From contig CM070730.1 of the NCBI GenBank assembly GCA_036346275.1, positions 45,306,918-45,370,917 of the forward strand: a stretch of DNA of 64,000 bases. Direction: 5' to 3'. Source of the stretch: Otatea glauca. Lineage: Eukaryota; Streptophyta; Magnoliopsida; Poales; Poaceae. Both the position numbers and the translations under genes were made by a program. A model generated the notes under the pieces. The model saw only the letters and a list, made by a program, of their open reading frames with translations. It searched no databases and was not told the origin of the DNA. Of the stretch, positions 58,071 to 64,000 are shown in pieces. How positions within the stretch are numbered: the first letter of the stretch is position 1; each line of letters begins with the position of its first letter.

Positions 58071-59234
58071 CTAGTATGAGTTCACGACGCTGCAGGACTT
58101 CCTGACCTCGCCCTGGGCGCCCTCCTTCACGTCGAGCTGCCCCATCTTGAGCATCCCCTGCTGGAACGAGAAGAAGAAGTAGCCCTGGTTCGTGGCGAAC
58201 ATGTTCACCAGCCGCTGCGTCTCCGCCGACTCGAGCAGCGTCTGGTCCGAGCTCAGCAGGCCCCGCCGCTGCTGCAGCTCCCGGAAGTAGACGCCGTCGA
58301 ACGCCGTGCTCGTCCGGTCAAACGCCGCCGTCGCCGAGTCCCCGCCCGGCCCGCCGCACGTGCCGCTCAGTGAGGACGCTAGGGACGCGTCCAGCGTCGC
58401 CTCGCTCAGCCGGCTCTTGAACGACGCGCAGTGCGCCACCCCCAGCGTGTGCCCGCCGGACAGCGCCACCATGTCCTGCGTCGTTAAGCCGTGGGACCCG
58501 AACAGCTGGATCAGCGTCGACGCGTTCAAGAACGGCGACGGCAGAGCGATCGTGTAAGCCTCGTTGGACCTGGTCCCGTCTTTCCTTCCGTTGGGCACGC
58601 CGTAGTACGGACCTCCGGCCTGTACAACATGAACACGTATGGTAAGACTGACAATTGCATGTCTATGATAACTACCACTGTATCTGCATGTACTATGCCG
58701 TTGTGTACCACGAACACCGCGTCTCTGGCCGCCAGTGCGACGATGTCGGCGCAGGAGACTATGCCGGGGCACTGCGCCTCCAGTATCTGCTTGATCCGGT
58801 CAATCACCTCGTACCCGCGCAGGCTCTTGTTCGCCAGCGCGTCCTTCTCCGCCGTGTTCCCCGGAGTCGAGTCCAGAAGAACCGACGCGTCACATCCCTA
58901 CGAATATTATATATAGCATGGACAATTGCAACATGGATCGATCTCTGTATCAAAAAGGAAAGTACACACGTACGAATCTGAATATATGTCAGGCTTTTGT
59001 AATATATGGTACCTGAACGAAGCAATCATGGAAGTGCAGCCTCAGGAGCCCCGCGGCGAGGGTGGGGTCACTCGTGATAGCCTCGTTCACCACGTTCCAG
59101 ACGATATACTCGGCGAAGGGGCAGCTCATGCCGTAGTAGTCCATGCTGAGCGCGGCGGCGCCCGGCCCCGCTAGGCCGACGGCCACCTCCACGAGGAACA
59201 AGAGCCTGACAAGGTTCTCGGCATGAGCGCCCAT
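58071..59234 (-). CDS. Class III peroxidase (secretory plant peroxidase), three exons
   Basis: A haem peroxidase of cell wall or vacuole that oxidises phenolics with H2O2. Exons: 59234-59013, 58897-58709 and 58619-58071, joined by introns of 115 and 89 bp, both GT-AG and phase 0; 319 residues, normal for the family. Residues 1-28 are a hydrophobic signal peptide, and the mature start is LSMDYYGMSCP. Distal site: Arg65, Phe68 and His69 in LLRLHFHDCFV. Calcium and disulfide region: GCDASVLLD from 75. Then CPGIVSCADIVALAARD. Proximal His194 in LSGGHTLGVAHC (the family usually has GAH). The C-terminal part reads GMLKMGQLDV and ends SCSVVNSY. There are no frameshifts. Coding GC is high, unlike the surroundings. 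The isoform or substrate cannot be named. Confidence 0.96.
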
Positions 59235-59344
59235 CTTAATTCAGCGAAGCTACTATCCCTTAATTCCTCTCTAGTGATGACAACTAGAAGAAGATGAGTG
59301 AGTGAGCACAGATCACATGCTGTGGCTAGTGCACTGGGAACGGG

Positions 59345-59352
59345 TTTTTATA
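59345..59352 (-). promoter_or_regulatory. Probable TATA box of the peroxidase gene
   Basis: TATAAAAA on the minus strand, about 111 bases before the start codon, which leaves a leader of roughly 80 bases. A CACTA terminus begins 300 bases upstream at 59651. Confidence 0.6.
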
Positions 59353-59679
59353 ACTGCAGCATGCATGATTGATTGAATTACGTACAGTAGTACAATAATT
59401 TAACTTATATAATGTACCTAGTGCGTTACATAGATGAATCCAAAACCAGGCCACTATAGCTAGGGGAGAGATCACCTTCTCTTATCATGAACTAGCAGGG
59501 TAGTCAACGCATATAATGAGCTGCTAGATTTGTTACACGTACACATCATACACATATTCATATTGATTTTTGTCCGTGTCAGTTATTTGCTTTCGAGAGG
59601 TTTGAGATTACATTCTGTATCACCCTGATAGTGTGCCTAGCTTGCTCCTTCGCTACTACAGATGGGTATATCCGCGACG

Positions 59680-60095
59680 CCTTATCAGTGCCGGGTGAGT
59701 CCCATCCGGCAGAGATTGTATTATCACTGTCGGTTCCAAGTAAAACCGGCACAATATTTATTTCCCGCGCGAAGTGAAGCAATATCACTGCCGGTTTATT
59801 TTATCCAGCCGGCAGTAATATATCACTGCCGGTTTGTAAATAAAAACCGGGAGTGATAAGTTTACCCCAAATTCTCCCGCGTGACCAGGAGAGCAGTATC
59901 ACTGCCGGTTCATATTATAAAACCGGCAGTGATATATTACTGCCGGTTTATAAATAATAACCGGCAGTGATAAAACTTACCCTAAATTTTCACACGGGAA
60001 CGGCAGAGAGTATCACTGCCGAATTATATTATTCAACTGGCACTGATATTTTACTGCCGGTTCTTGAAAAAGAACCGGCAGTGATAATTCGACAC
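59680..60095 (+). repeat. Subterminal repeats of CACTA element D
   Basis: About twelve alternating ATCACTGCCGGTT and AACCGGCAGTGATA motifs, spaced 20-40 bases, with TTTATAAATAATAACC-like linkers. The layout parallels CACTA terminus C but with a different core. From 60100 to 61090 the sequence is a short GC-richer leader, then AT-rich intron-like sequence without features. Confidence 0.9.
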
Positions 60096-61091
60096 TATAA
60101 GTGCCCTTCGATTGCCCCACCTCCGCAAGCAGAGGAGCTCTGTTCTTGCTCGATTGGGGAAGAGAGGGGCAATTTTGCTCTCAAATTTGGTGGAATTCAC
60201 TTCTAATTCGTGATCTACGGTTCGTATCTTGATGTACATTTTATCTGTAGTTGGTTTTTGTTGGATATTATGTTCTATATGGTTGTTGGCTGTGAGAATT
60301 ATCGATTGCATAATGAGCACAATTAGAGCTCTAATTTAAAGACTAGATTTGAGTTCACCACCTTTTATGTGTGCGATGATTAGTGAGATTAAGATGTAGC
60401 TTGAATTTAAGTTTTTACGAGGACCAAATTAGTGATTGCGTTTAATATGTTAATTAAACGATAAAGACTACATTATTAATTGTCATTGTATGTAATTATT
60501 TATATGTCATGTGTGTAGAAAAAGTATTTATATTCTTTGTTGAATTATGTTTTAAGTAATAAATTATGTATTTATGAGTTTTTATGTTTTTTAGCTAATT
60601 ATTTAAAATATTTTCCTATTAAGAGGAAGTTTTGAATTTTTGAGAAAATTTAAAATGTGATAAAACCTTGAAAATAAATTTTTAAATGTTATATTATTTC
60701 TGGAACTTTCTGAAAAAAATTTCTCAAAAAAATTTCATAATTTTTGAAGTTGGTCTGCTAATTTTAATAATTGGAACTTGCTTTATGGATTAATTAAATT
60801 AAAAAATAATTCTAAAATTAAGAAACCTTTTTGGGCCAAAATTGTAGTTTTGGCCCAGCCCACACGTATTGTTTCTTTACTTGGTGTATATTAATTTAAT
60901 ACTTTTTGTAAGTAATGCAAATTTGCCGAACAGACCATTATAAATAATAGCAATTATTTAATTGATTTTAATAGTGAGATTTGGAAATATATTTCTTGTT
61001 TAATTAGTAGTACGTAACAAATGAAATGAATAAAACAATTTGTGACCACTTATTGATTTAATGAGATTTTATTTGTTATAAATATTTGCAG

Positions 61092-61914
61092 ATGGACCGA
61101 AGATGGATGTATGAAGCTGACCGTCGCGATAGAGAGTACTTTAACGGTGTGACTAGTTTTCTGAGCGTGGCTGCGGCGTACAAGTCAACTAAGCTGACGG
61201 ACTACATTTGTTGCCCGTGCGTCGATTGCAAGAATGAGAAGCATTTTTCTAATCTTGAGGCGATCCGTGTACACTTGCTTCGAAGGGGTTTCAAGCCTGC
61301 CTATACCTGTTGGACTGAGCACGGTGAAAATGAGATTTTACGTGAAGATCATCCGATTGATGATGATGACGAAGACAACGACTCCACGGCGGTCGAGGAT
61401 ACGTTCGTGGACACCCAAGATGATACGTTTGTCGATAACCATGAAGATGATCTAGAACAGATGTTGCATGATGGGGAGGAGGACCACACGAGTGGAAGGG
61501 ATTTTGAAGTTCCGGCAGTATGGTAGAGGACTCTACAACACCTTTGTACCCGGGCTGCAAGGAGGACCTCAGAAAGCTGCATGTTGTGCTAACGCTGCTG
61601 CAGTTGAAGGCAAGCAATGGTTGGTCCGACAAAAGCTTCACAGAGTTGTTAGTTTTCCTGCGAGACGTTCTCCCGGAGGGAAACGTGTTGCCAGCAATCA
61701 CGTACCAGGCCAAGCAGATTGTTTGCCCATTGGGACTGGAAGTACAGAAAATACACGCATGTCCGAACGATTGCGTATTGTATCGCAATGAGTTTGTAAA
61801 ATTGGATGCGTGTCCCGTTTGCAAGGCATCTCGTTATAAGCGCGGTGATGCCGACATCGAAGTGCATCGTAAGAAAAAAAGACTCCCAACCAAGGTGTTT
61901 TGGTATTTCCCTAT
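61092..61914 (+). pseudogene. CACTA TNP2-type transposase, N-terminal part, element D
   Basis: ATG 61092 follows an ATTTGCAG splice acceptor and reads MDRRWMYEADRRDREY, the transposase-associated domain, with CCPCVDCKN and HLLRRGFKPAYTCWTEHGE zinc-finger-like residues. An acidic linker follows (DDDDEDNDSTAVED). A one-base insertion near 61517 (before ATGGTAGAGG) shifts into the frame of the Transposase_21 start: VEDSTTPLYPGC near 61520, EVQKIHACPNDCVLYRNEF near 61740, and CPVCKASRYKRGD. It reaches KVFWYFPI, where the LTR insertion cuts it. It is the best preserved transposase in the window apart from the frameshift and the truncation. Confidence 0.9.
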
Positions 61915-62942
61915 TGTAAGGACCCGAATCCACTGATTCGAACCCACTGTGTTTACCGCACTAGTTCCAGGATCAACGCTAGTGCACACAGCTCAACATT
62001 GGTACATATCACATCATACACAACGATAATAGAATAATAGTTCATTCATTGATATATCTAAAGGTATGATCTTATGACCAACTTACATTATTAAACCACG
62101 CAGGGCAAGACTGGAAATATAAACTAATAATTAAGCAGTGGAAAGTAAAAAATGTAGATAGCTCATCAGTTCACCACAGGCAACCGACAAGGCTCGGACC
62201 CTAATGACTCGCGTCCTCTTGGACTTCCTCTTCCAACACAGGTGTAGATTCTTCAACTGTTGATTATTGTTGTTTGGCAAGGGTGAGTACTTTAAAGCAC
62301 TCAACAAGTTGTGCACAGAATGCAATTCTATGTATCTATATGCAAGGCTTATTCCAATGGATAGGCTATCATGGCTATTTTGCAATAAGCGGCATTTATG
62401 GACAAATACAGTAAATAGATCATAAAGACGGAAAAACAAATAGCAATAGTAAATAGATTCAGTATTTCTCAAGTAAACCAAGTTTCCAATCCTAAGTCAA
62501 ATTCCATCTTCCATATGGCATTCCGCCATCCCAACCAAGTTGTCCATTTAATTAAGCTAACCCTTAACTGTAATTCCCGAGCATTGCTCAATACCGCGAG
62601 CACGGCTATCCGAATAGTTTCACACTCTGCAGAGGTTATGCACTTTACCCACGTGATACAACCAAACACCACCAAGGCGAGTGATCATAACAAAGCCTTT
62701 ACAATGCTCTGCTTAATCCGATACTACCCGCTAAGGTTTCAACACTGGTGGGTCTGAAAACCACAACCAGGGCCCCCCTCTTGCGCCATGTGAATTACTC
62801 CATAACTCGGGAACTCACACCGACCAAGATAGTACCAAAATTAAGACATTGCAAATTACTCAGCTAGGCTGGCCCATACCAGACATGTGGTTGCATGATA
62901 GACTCAGGTCAAAGGCTTGCAAGGTTAAGTCCTTAGTGTGAT
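61915..62942 (-). repeat. LTR of the Tekay/Del-like superfamily, minus orientation, inserted in CACTA D
   Basis: Starts TGTAAGGACCCGAATCC, preceded by CCTAT (61910-61914), the probable left target duplication. It matches the layout of 18144 onward (AGTTCCAGGATCAACGCTAG against AGTCCAGGAAAAGCTAGC) and holds the conserved core reversed (CACTCTGCAGAGG near 62624). It is interrupted at 62943 by another LTR, so its end is not seen. Confidence 0.8.
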
Positions 62943-64000
62943 TGTAACAGCCCGAAAATGAAAAACAGTATATAATAAAATGGAAATGAATATTTTGGAT
63001 TCAAATATATTTATTTCTGAATTTTCTTGATGTTATTGGTTTTATTGGATTTTCTTGGATTTGTGTTTAGTATGAAAAGTCCAACAAATAGAATTACTAA
63101 ATGGAAAATGGTGAGAAGGTAAAAGTAAAAATAAGAAAAATTACCATTTGACCATGACCAATCTGGTAAACCAGTAAAAAAAAATACTTAGTAAAAATCT
63201 TTAGTGCTGATTTGGAGCAAAAATAAATATCTTAATTCTTTCTTTTGACTAAAAACAGTAAAGTTTGAATTAATTAAAAATAATAGAAATTTATCAGAAG
63301 CCCCAAAAATTACCAAAGAACCCTTATGGCAGTAGTTACATCTGGTAAAAATCTCAGCAATTTATCATGTCGGTAAAGCCTCCTAAAAATTCAAAAACAG
63401 AGACTATTAAAACAAGAAAATCCTCATGTCAGAATTTTTATAAAATATTCACCTGAGTTATTGACTTGAAATTTTTATGGATGCATCCATATGACAAAAT
63501 TAACCTCCATAAAAAGTTTGGAAAATAATTAATAAATTTTACACCTTCAAATAAATAGAATACCGAAATACAATTTCTGTACCAGTCCACAGTGTCAGAA
63601 TTCTTATAAAATAACCATAATATATTTTACTCTGAAAATTTAACTGGACGCCGAGGACTACCAGATAAACCCAGTCAAAAAGTTTAAGAAATTTTCAAAG
63701 TGATTTGATGGTGGTTTTAATGCCCACATGGGAGCTGTCCCGGCCAGAGTTATCCCGTAGCTCATCTCCACTCGCTGACACGCGGGCCCGAGCACAGCAG
63801 TGACTTGGTGAGCTGGCAAGCAGCGTGGACGTTTTCCTCTCGCTGCCTGGTGGGATCGGACCCACCTGTCAGCTCCCTCTCCACTGCCCTCGCCCCTTTT
63901 CCCCTCTCGCCCGAGGAGAGCCCGATGCCTCGCGAGACTTCGCCGGCTTCCCTCCGTGTCTCAGCGCGAAACCCGCCGAGCCCACGCCCGCGAGTCACCT
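62943..64000 (+). repeat. Third copy of the long-LTR family, 5' part, running off the window
   Basis: Starts TGTAACAGCCCG. The first 250 bases match the reverse complement of 57480-57731 (TTTTATTGGATTT, CTTGGATTTGTG-like, CCAACAAATAGAATTA). GTGAT at 62938-62942 would be the left target duplication. It ends in a GC-rich leader like that of the copy at 46618; the ORF at 63762-63998 is in that leader. Confidence 0.85.

Larger units (their letters stand above)
59651..61914 (+). mobile_element. CACTA element D, 5' part, interrupted by an LTR insertion
   Basis: It starts CGCTACTACAGATGGG, a variant of CACTACTACAG with G for A at the second base. Subterminal motifs and a TNP2-type transposase follow. 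The coding part is cut at 61914 by an inverted LTR. The rest of the element lies beyond the window. Confidence 0.82.

Overview
This window is plant nuclear DNA, almost certainly from a grass (Poaceae). The evidence is the density of Ty3/gypsy, Ty1/copia and CACTA elements of typical grass lineages, GT-AG introns, and one GC-rich, three-exon class III peroxidase gene. Roughly 95% of the 64 kb is nested transposable elements. Almost all element coding regions are broken. The species cannot be fixed from sequence alone.

Layout, left to right. 1-9631: a Ty1/copia element of SIRE/Maximus type, its 5' LTR cut by the window edge and its 3' LTR complete, inserted in an intron of a CACTA transposon. 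9632-17148: the rest of that CACTA element (copy A, minus orientation). 17149-19680: two LTR pieces in opposite orientation. 19690-20951: a plus-strand chromovirus-type gypsy pol fragment. 20952-31285: a minus-strand Tat-lineage gypsy element with gag, protease, RT, two RNase H domains and integrase, an antisense accessory ORF with its own TATA box, an ~80-bp minisatellite, and a 3' LTR but no recognisable 5' LTR. 31286-42967: another LTR piece split by a complete 10,557-bp CACTA element (copy B, plus orientation, 3-bp CAA target duplication). 42968-46617: unexplained sequence, a third CACTA terminus, a tRNA-like segment, a small element with a 9-bp direct repeat, and a possible gene fragment. 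46618-52039 and 52365-57731: two ~5.4-kb solo LTRs of one family in opposite orientation, 325 bp apart, each with a target duplication. 58071-59234: the peroxidase gene. 59651-61914: the 5' part of a fourth CACTA element, with tnp2 sequence interrupted by an inverted LTR (61915-62942), which is itself interrupted by a third copy of the long LTR (62943 to the end).

The peroxidase is the only gene I would call a functional host gene. CACTA copies A and B are close relatives in opposite orientation. Six LTR pieces from at least three subfamilies share a conserved core around CTCTGCAGAG, so much of the middle of the window belongs to one broad LTR superfamily. I found no new defence, metabolic or regulatory system. 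The points most worth a second look are the antisense gene of the Tat element, the facing pair of giant LTRs, the conserved LTR core, the GC-rich CACTA leaders, and the mismatch between the decayed coding region and young LTRs of the copia element.
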